DNA of 64,000 bases from JBASEY01 sp049652745 (lineage in GTDB: Bacteria > CSSED10-310). Position 1 is the stretch's first letter. Every line of letters begins with the position of its first letter. The notes under the pieces were generated by a model that saw nothing but the letters and a program-made list of their open reading frames with translations, searched no databases and had not been told where the DNA came from. Shown piece by piece: positions 1 through 7,964 of this stretch. Position numbers and translations under genes: made by a program. The stretch spans positions 186,001 to 250,000 of the forward strand of contig JBASEY010000023.1 of the NCBI GenBank assembly GCA_049652745.1. Reading direction: 5' to 3'.

Positions 1-839
1 ACGCCTATTACGGATCCAATGCTTATTGTGAATTCAAATTTCGTTTCCTGGTTAAGATCAAAAAAGCCCAATTTCAAGGTAAGAAGAAGAGAGGACAGGT
101 TGATTAGCAGGCTGATCAGCCCCGTTGTTACCACGATCATCATTTTCCCAGTAATGACACTACGTCTATGAATAGGGCTGACCAGAAGCGTTTCAAAGCT
201 TCCGCGCTCTTTTTCGCCGGCAATCAAATCGACGGCGGCAAAAGAACAGCCGCTGACAAGAGTCAAAATCAGGATAATGGGAAGTATTTTGGCAATTTTG
301 TGCCCGCTTTTCTCATAGATCGATGCAATATCTAAAAATTGCGATTCTCCAATATCGTAATCAATTATCGACGAGTCGGACAGTTCCTCTGCAAGGCTTT
401 TTCGAACCAGGGAAAACTGCGTTTTCGAGAAAATATCCGTGATCATACCGGCCGCTTTTTGCGACTTGTCATCGGAACTTAAATAGTACAGCCAGAAAAC
501 GTGTCGATCTAAGGCATCGTCACCAACTTCCAATCCGGCTTGAGCATTTTTTACGTATACTTCCCGAGCAAGATTTTTAGTAAAAACATAACTGACTGGT
601 TTATCTGAATGCTTATCGATCAAATCCTTTATCTCTTGTTGATCGCCTCTAACCGCGATAACGAACCCTTCCTCCTGGACAATTTTTTGATCCAAACCTT
701 GTAACCAGGACATACTTCCAAAAATAATCGGAAAAATGATAATCGGAAGAACGAAAGTTGAGATAACGACCCGTCTGTTCCGAATAATTTCCGTCATTTC
801 TTTCAGATAAACGGTTTTGATTTCATCCCATGCGAGCAT
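1..839 (-). CDS. ABC-2 type transporter permease, NatB-like (3' end outside window)
   Basis: Membrane subunit of an ABC exporter; only the N-terminal 279 codons are in the window because the gene runs off the left edge. It shows a first membrane segment (VVISTFVLPIIIFPIIFG), a long extracytoplasmic stretch of roughly 180 residues, then a second hydrophobic segment followed by GEKERGSFETLLVSPI, the conserved loop of NatB/ABC-2 permeases. The ATG at 839 follows TAGGAG at a good distance. It lies 28 bp downstream of the ATPase gene in the same orientation, so the three genes at 1-2849 form one operon. The substrate is unknown; NatAB of Bacillus exports sodium, but this family is broad. Confidence 0.85.
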   Translation of the reverse strand, partial: MLAWDEIKTVYLKEMTEIIRNRRVVISTFVLPIIIFPIIFGSMSWLQGLDQKIVQEEGFVIAVRGDQQEIKDLIDKHSDKPVSYVFTKNLAREVYVKNAQAGLEVGDDALDRHVFWLYYLSSDDKSQKAAGMITDIFSKTQFSLVRKSLAEELSDSSIIDYDIGESQFLDIASIYEKSGHKIAKILPIILILTLVSGCSFAAVDLIAGEKERGSFETLLVSPIHRRSVITGKMMIVVTTGLISLLINLSSLLLTLKLGFFDLNQETKFEFTISIGSVIG

Positions 840-867
840 TCAGTTATCTCCTAAAAGCTTGTTCTCG

Positions 868-1632
868 TTAAAAAGTGACATCATTTCCCGCCGGCTGTTT
901 GTCCTTTTCAAGCAAATAGAAAAAAATGTCTTCCAGATATCGCTCTCCCGTTTGTTGCCGGAGTTCCTCCAGATTTCCGATAGCCCGAAGCTTTCCATTA
1001 TGAATGATGGCAATCCTGTCGCATAGCTTTTCCACTTCACTCATGATATGAGTTGAATAGAGAATACATTTCCCTCGTTCTTTATATTCAAGTATCGTTT
1101 TCATCGTCTGCGCTGCAGCAATGACATCCAGGCCGACGGTCGGCTCATCGAAGATCAAAACAGGAGGATCTTGGATAAGGGCGCGTGCGATAGAAACCTT
1201 TTGCTTCATACCTGAAGATAGTTTTTCACACCTGACTCGTGCGTATTCCGAGATGTTGAATTCATTGATTAGCTCATCGATTCTATTTTTCAGGCTAACA
1301 GGCGATAACCCATTGATTTTTCCAAAAAAGCGTAAAATTTCCTCAGGAGTCAAACGTGGATACAGACCGGTTGTTGAAGAGAGGAATCCCAATGATTTTC
1401 TGACCTGGCCGGACTGTCGGACAACATCAAAACCATTGACGGAAGCGCTTCCTGATGTCGGTGTCAAAAGGGTTGCCAGAATTCGCAAAGTTGTTGTTTT
1501 TCCGGCGCCGTTCGGCCCAAGAAGCCCCATGATTTCACCAGCCCCGCATTCAAAGGAGAGGTTATCGACAGCCTTGATTTCACCTCTTTGTGGATCAAAA
1601 AAAGTCCGGGTCAATTCTTGTACGACAATCAC
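868..1632 (-). CDS. ABC transporter ATP-binding protein, NatA-like
   Basis: Cytoplasmic ATPase of the adjoining exporter, 254 aa. Walker A GPNGAGKTT is at residues 39-47, the ABC signature LSSGMKQ at 138-144, Walker B with FDEP at 161-164, and the switch histidine at about 195 (YSTHIMSE). The Q-loop region reads LGFLSSTTGLY, so the usual glutamine is not evident, as I recall for NatA-type ATPases (from memory). Translation starts at GTG 1632, which overlaps the TGA stop of the upstream permease in a GTGA quadruplet, with AAAGGGG just upstream. This coupling says that the ATPase and both permeases are made together. Substrate not predictable. Confidence 0.92.
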   Translation of the reverse strand: MIVVQELTRTFFDPQRGEIKAVDNLSFECGAGEIMGLLGPNGAGKTTTLRILATLLTPTSGSASVNGFDVVRQSGQVRKSLGFLSSTTGLYPRLTPEEILRFFGKINGLSPVSLKNRIDELINEFNISEYARVRCEKLSSGMKQKVSIARALIQDPPVLIFDEPTVGLDVIAAAQTMKTILEYKERGKCILYSTHIMSEVEKLCDRIAIIHNGKLRAIGNLEELRQQTGERYLEDIFFYLLEKDKQPAGNDVTF

Positions 1633-2849
1633 TTTGCAACCCCTTTAGAATAAAAACGTTTAAATAAAATCATTTTAAGTTGATTTTTGTTCAATCCCTG
1701 TACCAGCGTATCTCGTCCGATAACTTTCTTTGCAACCGACAGCAAGACGAAGCACCAAATCAATAATGAGAGTATAGTGATAGCCGCTGGACCGAATCGG
1801 CACGTTCCATGTATCAAGGAACGGAAAAACAGGCTGATATTGGTAACAGGGATCAAAGCAGTCAAGTTGTTATAAGGGATACCAGGAATAGCGGCTACTA
1901 TGGCCGGTTGAATTCCTATGCTATAGATGATGGAGACATAGCTTTGCGCTTCTTTGAAATCTTTGGCGAATGCAGCCACAAGAATCATCAGAGCATTGAA
2001 TGCAGACGCCGTCAATAATACCCCGAAGACCATCATTGGCAATGCCGCCAAAGAAAGCGTAAATTTCATCTCTGCGCTGATATTCCCAAAAAGTGTATAT
2101 CGCAGTGTCAGAAGCATCGCGATTATATTTAAAATTCCTGCCAGTGAACTCATTGTAATAACCGCTAAAAACTTGCCGGCAATCAAATGTATCGGCTTGA
2201 TCGGCGCTACAAGAGTCGTCTCGAGCGTCTTTCTTTCTCGTTCGCTCGTGATGACTTCAATTGATGGATACATACCGCCCATGACAGTAATTATGACAAC
2301 GACCATAGGGAGCAAAATTCCGAGGAAAAAACGAGAACGACTTTCAACAGACGACAGGTCGATTTCTACTAATTGAAGATCGGGGAAGCTCGAGTTGTCA
2401 TAGCCGACGAATGCTTCTAGATCGGCATAACGAAATTGGTCAAGGACCCTTTCAATTCTCTCTTTAGCCTCGTTGGAACGATCGGACGAAGAATCGTAAA
2501 AGAATACGAAGCGTTTTTCCGATCGGCACTCAATCGGGCTAATGATGATATCTAGCTGTTCGTCCTTTAAACTGGGCATCTGCCCATCTAGAACGGAAAT
2601 ATACTGGCCGGAAAATTCGAAATCGAAATCCGACTTCAATAAAGAAAACAAAAATTCATCTGAAGGTTTTTCTACAAAGCCGATTCGAGACGGCATATCG
2701 CTTAAAAAGCCATGCTGTAGAAGAATCAGCTCGTTCATGACCCAAAATATAAAAGGATAAAGGGCGATCGGAAGAATGATGGAATAAATAATCGTGTTTT
2801 TATCTCGGAAAAAACTCAGCAACTCTTTTTTCAAAACAATGCGAAACAC
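1629..2849 (-). CDS. ABC-2 type transporter permease, NatB-like
   Basis: Second permease of the exporter, 406 aa from the GTG at 2849. That start is chosen because GGGAG sits 8 bases upstream and the N-terminus VFRIVLKKELLSFFRDKN then matches the layout of the partner permease; a longer reading begins at GTG 2873. Topology is one N-terminal membrane segment, a large extracytoplasmic domain (about residues 45-170), then five or six hydrophobic segments. TSERERKTLETTLVAPI is the conserved ABC-2 loop. Two non-identical permeases and one ATPase would give a heterodimeric channel. First gene of a three-gene operon transcribed away from the sugar block. Confidence 0.85.
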   Translation of the reverse strand: MFRIVLKKELLSFFRDKNTIIYSIILPIALYPFIFWVMNELILLQHGFLSDMPSRIGFVEKPSDEFLFSLLKSDFDFEFSGQYISVLDGQMPSLKDEQLDIIISPIECRSEKRFVFFYDSSSDRSNEAKERIERVLDQFRYADLEAFVGYDNSSFPDLQLVEIDLSSVESRSRFFLGILLPMVVVIITVMGGMYPSIEVITSERERKTLETTLVAPIKPIHLIAGKFLAVITMSSLAGILNIIAMLLTLRYTLFGNISAEMKFTLSLAALPMMVFGVLLTASAFNALMILVAAFAKDFKEAQSYVSIIYSIGIQPAIVAAIPGIPYNNLTALIPVTNISLFFRSLIHGTCRFGPAAITILSLLIWCFVLLSVAKKVIGRDTLVQGLNKNQLKMILFKRFYSKGVAK

Positions 2850-2990
2850 CGCCAAATCTCCCGTGCAGAACACAAATTCGAAACATTTCTTATTGATATC
2901 ACCTCTAAATATGTTTTGAAATAAAAATAATTCAATCTATAGTTTAAGCGGCCCATTAGTCATCTTGTTTTAGAGAGGATTATCGAGGAA

Positions 2991-3959
2991 GTGAAACACA
3001 TCACATCAGCAGTTCTACTTGCCGCCGGATTTGGCACACGCCTTCGTCCTTTGACTCAACGACAAGCAAAACCGTCTCTGCCGTTTTTCGACCGAACAGT
3101 GATCCATCATTTAATTGAAAAGCTGATTGATATTGGAATAAAACAACTGTTTATAAATCTCCATTACAGAGCGGGATCAATAAGAAGAGCCCTGAGACTG
3201 GATCGCTTTCGATCACTTGAAATTCACTTTTCTTTTGAACCGACCATATTGGGGACTGCAGGCGCCTTATTTCCATTGCGTCGTTATTTACAAGGCGAGC
3301 CTTTTTTCCTGATAAATGGAGATATCGTCACTGACATTGATTTAAGGGATGTTATCGACTCCCATCGACACCATGAAAATGCAATTGCAACGATAGTTTT
3401 GCACCCGAGTTCCGCTCATTACGGCTATCCGCAAATTGGGGCTTCTTCCGATTTTTGGTTAACACGTTTTCCCTATGGCGTATTACGTGATGGAGATTAT
3501 GACTGGTCAGGCACTTTTGCAGGTATCCATATTCTTGAACCGGAGTTTTTAAAATTTATCGATCGTAAGGCTTTTATGTGTATCAATTCCGAAATATATC
3601 CTCGTATTTTAGAACTAGGCCATCGAGTCGGCGTTTACAGGCATGATGGTTACTGGAGCGATATAGGGACGATAAAAAGTTATTATCGGGCTCATTTCCA
3701 TGTTTTACAGGGGTTGTTAAAACTGCCCGGAGTGAGCGATCCTCCGATGGATCACTGGGCACATCCTACTAGTCAAGTGGATTCGGGAACTCGAATGGGG
3801 AGTAATGTCGTTCTATGCCCTGGATGTACAATTGGAAGAGAGGTGGTTTTGGAGAATATTGTCGTCTGGCCGGGAATTCATATCCCTGATGGATCCTGTT
3901 ATAAAAACGGCATTCTTGTCGACTCCAAAACATTTATTTCCATTACTGATGAGAGTTAA
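2991..3959 (+). CDS. Sugar-phosphate nucleotidyltransferase, MurU-like
   Basis: Adds a nucleotide to a sugar-1-phosphate. The 322-aa protein has the Rossmann-type signature LAAGFGTRLRPLT at residues 10-22 with the conserved Lys27 (QAKPSLPF), and NGD at 109-111 for metal binding. The C-terminal third (HPTSQVDSGTRMGSNVVLCPG) looks like a few turns of left-handed beta-helix, as in mannose-1-phosphate guanylyltransferases. Start is a GTG at 2991 behind a GAGG-type ribosome-binding site. The gene is 5 bp from an AmgK-like kinase. In Pseudomonas, AmgK and MurU act together to turn MurNAc into UDP-MurNAc, bypassing fosfomycin-sensitive synthesis. GDP-mannose or another NDP-sugar product remains possible. 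Confidence 0.82.
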   Translation: MKHITSAVLLAAGFGTRLRPLTQRQAKPSLPFFDRTVIHHLIEKLIDIGIKQLFINLHYRAGSIRRALRLDRFRSLEIHFSFEPTILGTAGALFPLRRYLQGEPFFLINGDIVTDIDLRDVIDSHRHHENAIATIVLHPSSAHYGYPQIGASSDFWLTRFPYGVLRDGDYDWSGTFAGIHILEPEFLKFIDRKAFMCINSEIYPRILELGHRVGVYRHDGYWSDIGTIKSYYRAHFHVLQGLLKLPGVSDPPMDHWAHPTSQVDSGTRMGSNVVLCPGCTIGREVVLENIVVWPGIHIPDGSCYKNGILVDSKTFISITDES

Positions 3960-3964
3960 AAAGG

Positions 3965-4987
3965 ATGAACAGGAGAAGTGTAATAAATAGAATTCTTTGT
4001 AATTTTTGGGGAGATAATTTTTTTACGGTTTCTAAGCTATCCGGCGATGCAGGAACCAGGGAATATTTTCGAGCGTTTCATGGAGATAGAACGGTCGTTT
4101 TGATGGACCGACAGGAGCCTTACGACAGTCATGCCGATCTCTTTTGCAGACTGACAAAATATTTATCTTCATATGGCTTTCCCGTCCCTCAAATTTTGCT
4201 TGACGCTTCTCAGGACGGAATTTTGATATTGGATGATCTTGGAGATCAAATGCTTCAAAATGAATACCTGCGGAATCCGAATGAAACATTAAACGTTTGT
4301 TATGATAAAGTGTTAGATCAACTTGTGCGTTTACATACACTATGTCAAAAAGAAACTGCAGAGCATTATTCCGATATTTTTTTACAACGTTTTGATTACG
4401 CAAAGCTGCGATGGGAACTGGATTTTTTTCTGGAATACTTTGTTCATCGGTTCAAGGGGCTGAATCTCAATTCAGAGCAAATGGCGACACTCGACATTCA
4501 TTTCGACAGTATGTGTCGAATTCTGGAAAAAGAGCCGCTGGTTTTTACTCACAGAGATTTTCACTCCCGAAACATCATGATAAAAGATAAAGAAGTTTTT
4601 ATTATTGACTACCAGGATGCTCGTATGGGACCTCCCGAATATGATTTAGCATCGCTTTTACGCGATGCATATGTGAAGCTTCCTGAGACATTCATCGAAG
4701 AATTTCTAGAAAATTATTACCGTGAAACCGCAGATAAACGAGACAAATTTCATAGGAGATATATTTTCAGTTTGATGTGCATTCAAAGAAACATCAAAGC
4801 TCTCGGGACATTTGGTTATCAGGCGGCGGTGCGAAAAAACGTCTATTATCTTCAATATGTTCCACTGTTAAAACAACACCTTGAAACCGAACTGTCTTTT
4901 TTGGACGGAAGTGGTAGCGGAGATGATGTTTTTCCGCTGGATCCGGTCGTTTTTAAGCGAGTTATACTGCATGATATTCTCGGGTAG
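3965..4987 (+). CDS. Aminoglycoside-phosphotransferase-fold sugar kinase, AmgK-like
   Basis: Cytoplasmic kinase of the APH fold, 340 aa, close in pattern to AmgK, the anomeric MurNAc/GlcNAc kinase of cell-wall recycling. The catalytic loop HRDFHSRN is at about residues 196-203 and the metal-binding IIDYQDA at about 213-219, followed by GPPEYDLASLLRD, which is typical of the AmgK branch rather than antibiotic kinases. It follows the nucleotidyltransferase by 5 bp, so the product of this enzyme (a sugar-1-phosphate) is the likely substrate of its neighbour. The ATG at 3965 has AAGG immediately upstream; GTG 3980, behind AGGAG, is an alternative start. Confidence 0.82.
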   Translation: MNRRSVINRILCNFWGDNFFTVSKLSGDAGTREYFRAFHGDRTVVLMDRQEPYDSHADLFCRLTKYLSSYGFPVPQILLDASQDGILILDDLGDQMLQNEYLRNPNETLNVCYDKVLDQLVRLHTLCQKETAEHYSDIFLQRFDYAKLRWELDFFLEYFVHRFKGLNLNSEQMATLDIHFDSMCRILEKEPLVFTHRDFHSRNIMIKDKEVFIIDYQDARMGPPEYDLASLLRDAYVKLPETFIEEFLENYYRETADKRDKFHRRYIFSLMCIQRNIKALGTFGYQAAVRKNVYYLQYVPLLKQHLETELSFLDGSGSGDDVFPLDPVVFKRVILHDILG

Positions 4988-4991
4988 TTTG

Positions 4992-7964
4992 ATGGCGATT
5001 TTTCTTCATGTTTTGATAACCTTAATAATATCCTTTTTTATTCCTCTTTTAGAGCCATTTTCTTGGAGAGATATTTCTCAAGCAGTTGTCTTTGCCGCTG
5101 CTGTCTTAATTATTGGAAATGTTGTCATTGCCGTCAAGTCGCGTATCGAGAAAAAAAAATTCGATGTTTTTCAACACCTGGATTTGAGCATTTTCCTTTC
5201 CATTTGGACTGGGGTCAACCAACTGGCATTTAAAACTCGTTATCCAGCCGTTTCTGCACGATATTTCCCGGAGATTTCCAAGTTTTTTCCCGCGTTTTTT
5301 ATTCTTGGCTTTGGAGTGATTGTATTTATAACCTCCTGCAAACAATTGAAATTTGCCCATAAAGCTTGGCTAGTCGCCTTTATGGTGAGTTCTCTACCCT
5401 ATACACATCCTCTAGATCACTACACTCTGGCTTTGTGCTTTCCTTTGATGTTGTTGCTCTACGCGGTCCATAGAGATACAAAAAACATAGGCTCATCTTT
5501 TCACAACCCATTCTTCCGCTTTCTCTTTGTAGCAGCTTTCTGTTTTTTTCTTTTTCAATTGGTTTTATCACTAAGAAACGATTTCGACCAAACGGCACCC
5601 GATATTCTGTTTTATGCCATCTTGCCGTTTATCTTCCTGCTTGTTTGGGGCGCGATTAAATGCGATGAAGAGAAGATGTATTCGATTGTAAAAAAAGCTG
5701 TTGCGAGCCACGTGGTATTGATGCTTTGTTTGGCGCTTGTTTGGATTGTATGGACGGCATCTCGTTTAGGTGTTTTGAGCATACTCAAATATCGCTTATG
5801 GATAAGCTTGATTCACCCAAATGCATTGGCAGCCTATATGGCAGCATCGTTTTTAATACTTGAACCCTGGAAAAAGCGGAGCACAAAACATGCTTTTATC
5901 AAGCTCATCTCTGTATGTGCACTGATTATGCTTATACTGACACAGTCTCGAGGAATGATCTTTGCGCTTGTGTTATCTTTTCTAATTGTAAATTTCAATA
6001 TCTTTCGCCTTTTCCGGAAACTTGAAATCAAGCAAAAAAGATTTGTCCTTTACGCAGTGTCGGCATCCGTTATCCTTGCCGTAATTATTTATCGACGTGT
6101 TCATTATCGATTGCTGACCATCCAGATGGTTCAGGACAGAATGGCTCTGTGGAAAGCGGGGTGGGATGGCATAAAGACACATCTTTGGTCTGGGTTTGGT
6201 TTTGGTTCAAAGCAGTTATTGGCTGCATTCGTGATAGATCCGTTTTCCTCAAACACTGAATTTTTACGCCTTTGGATGGATTGGGACCGTCTTGGAAAAC
6301 ATTTTCATAGCCTTTTGATTGAATTGCTATGGCTATTTGGTCTTCCCGGCCTGCTTTTACTTTTATTTATTCTCTATGGATGTTTTTATAAGAAAGAATT
6401 AAAAAAGGTTTATCCTGGAATAGTTATGGCGATTCTCGCATTATTGATTTTCGGATTCTTTGACTGCCCAATTTACTATTCAGCCATTATGTTTTTAGGA
6501 ACATCCTTATTGGGCGTTTTGTCTGGATCGTCGATTCAGCGAAAAGCCGGTGATAACTCACGACTGACATCCCACAAAACAGCTTCGGCGTTACCTGCTG
6601 TCTTAGCTGTCGGTGTTTTACTTCTGATTGTCATTCCAGCGCTTCATCAGCGCTTTTTGTTCGCCTGGGGCATTCATCAGTCAAATCACGACAGCGACAA
6701 ATCTAAAGCCAGTCTGGCTTCGGCTGCCTTTTACAGACCGCCATCAGGTAAAGCGGTGGAAAAACTTGTCAAGTTGATGTTGGATGAAGGCAATTGCATC
6801 GATGCCATTTCTGTTCTTGACACCTATATGTCCAGAACCGACATGCCGAAGATTCAATTGATGCGCCTTCATGCCTGGTTGGAACAAAATCAAGATCAAC
6901 GCCTTAAAAGGTTGCTGAAAGCATGGCAATCCGACCCTTCCGGCCTAATCAGCGAAAATCTTTATTTTGAAGCGTTTTTGGTGGAAATACAATCAGAATT
7001 CTTTGAAATGAGAGCAGATATTCTTGACAACCTGCTTGCGGACAGGAATTTTTATTTGTTTTTACGCGACCATGGCATTGAGACGCCTGAAGGCCTAAAG
7101 ATTGACAAAAAAGCAGTGAATGATATTTTATCGGCCCGTGGTCTTCATTTGTCTTCATGTAAACTAAAATACTCATCGGCTGTTATACCATTGGAAGATC
7201 TACTGACAACGATTGAAACAATGTTATCGCGTTGTGATGCAAATATTATCCGATGCAATAAAAAGCGTCAGGCATATTTTCTAGCCCTGCTCAAAGCGCG
7301 AGATTTTGGTAGAGCCACCCGAGTGGCAAATTCTTGGAATTTCGATTTAGCGGAAACCCGATTGATGGCGGATATTCAGACATTTCAGGATGGCAGCTCA
7401 GCATATTCAATCATACAGGCACACAAAGCGATTGGTAATCGTGATTATGCCCTTGCTGAACACCTTCTTTTATCAGCATCAGCAGAAGAAAAATCAAATC
7501 CAGAATGGTTTTACATGATGTCTATTGTTTGGGGCGAAAAAGATAACTGGCAAGCAGCGTTGAAAGCTATCGATTCGGCTCTGCAATTTGCTCCATTCGA
7601 TGTTCGTTTCCTAATGGAAAAGGGGAAAGCCTTATATCATCTTGGACAACTCAACGACGCATTGCTGGTTTTTCAAACGATTCTAAATTTTTCGCCTTGG
7701 TCGGTTAACGCTCAGTCATATACCGGAATTATTTTGTACAAATTGGAACGAATCGAGGAAGCGGTTTTATATTTTAAGTCAGCGTTGGATTTGACTCCGG
7801 AAGATCCTCAGGCTTATTTTAACCTCTACATGGCCTTGACGGCTCTGCCGGACAGATCTGAGGACGCAAAGAAATTACATGACACTATGATTGAAAAATT
7901 TGGCGATGCCGCAATTTTTATAGATGAGAAAGAAGGATTATTTGCAGGAAATGCAGGTGAATAA
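4992..7964 (+). CDS. O-antigen ligase/polymerase-like membrane protein fused to TPR repeats
   Basis: About 990 aa. Residues 1-550 hold some 12-14 hydrophobic segments with the Wzy/WaaL-like pattern: SLIHPNALAAYMAASFL, LTQSRGMIFAL, and a large external loop around GFGFGSKQLL ending near GKHFHSLLIELLWLFG. Residues from about 600 on are soluble and helical, ending in clear TPR units (NRDYALAEHLLLSA, GQLNDALLVFQTIL, ERIEEAVLYFKSAL). The first part would polymerise or ligate a surface glycan in the inner membrane; the TPR part would be a protein-binding platform. The start is taken as ATG 4992, 5 bp after the kinase stop; ATG 4971 would overlap it. Confidence 0.75.
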   Translation: MAIFLHVLITLIISFFIPLLEPFSWRDISQAVVFAAAVLIIGNVVIAVKSRIEKKKFDVFQHLDLSIFLSIWTGVNQLAFKTRYPAVSARYFPEISKFFPAFFILGFGVIVFITSCKQLKFAHKAWLVAFMVSSLPYTHPLDHYTLALCFPLMLLLYAVHRDTKNIGSSFHNPFFRFLFVAAFCFFLFQLVLSLRNDFDQTAPDILFYAILPFIFLLVWGAIKCDEEKMYSIVKKAVASHVVLMLCLALVWIVWTASRLGVLSILKYRLWISLIHPNALAAYMAASFLILEPWKKRSTKHAFIKLISVCALIMLILTQSRGMIFALVLSFLIVNFNIFRLFRKLEIKQKRFVLYAVSASVILAVIIYRRVHYRLLTIQMVQDRMALWKAGWDGIKTHLWSGFGFGSKQLLAAFVIDPFSSNTEFLRLWMDWDRLGKHFHSLLIELLWLFGLPGLLLLLFILYGCFYKKELKKVYPGIVMAILALLIFGFFDCPIYYSAIMFLGTSLLGVLSGSSIQRKAGDNSRLTSHKTASALPAVLAVGVLLLIVIPALHQRFLFAWGIHQSNHDSDKSKASLASAAFYRPPSGKAVEKLVKLMLDEGNCIDAISVLDTYMSRTDMPKIQLMRLHAWLEQNQDQRLKRLLKAWQSDPSGLISENLYFEAFLVEIQSEFFEMRADILDNLLADRNFYLFLRDHGIETPEGLKIDKKAVNDILSARGLHLSSCKLKYSSAVIPLEDLLTTIETMLSRCDANIIRCNKKRQAYFLALLKARDFGRATRVANSWNFDLAETRLMADIQTFQDGSSAYSIIQAHKAIGNRDYALAEHLLLSASAEEKSNPEWFYMMSIVWGEKDNWQAALKAIDSALQFAPFDVRFLMEKGKALYHLGQLNDALLVFQTILNFSPWSVNAQSYTGIILYKLERIEEAVLYFKSALDLTPEDPQAYFNLYMALTALPDRSEDAKKLHDTMIEKFGDAAIFIDEKEGLFAGNAGE

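Noticed and set aside
1121..1648. 175-codon plus-strand frame over the NatA-like ATPase
   Set aside because: Opposite strand to an ATPase with all motifs; no ribosome-binding site or family pattern.
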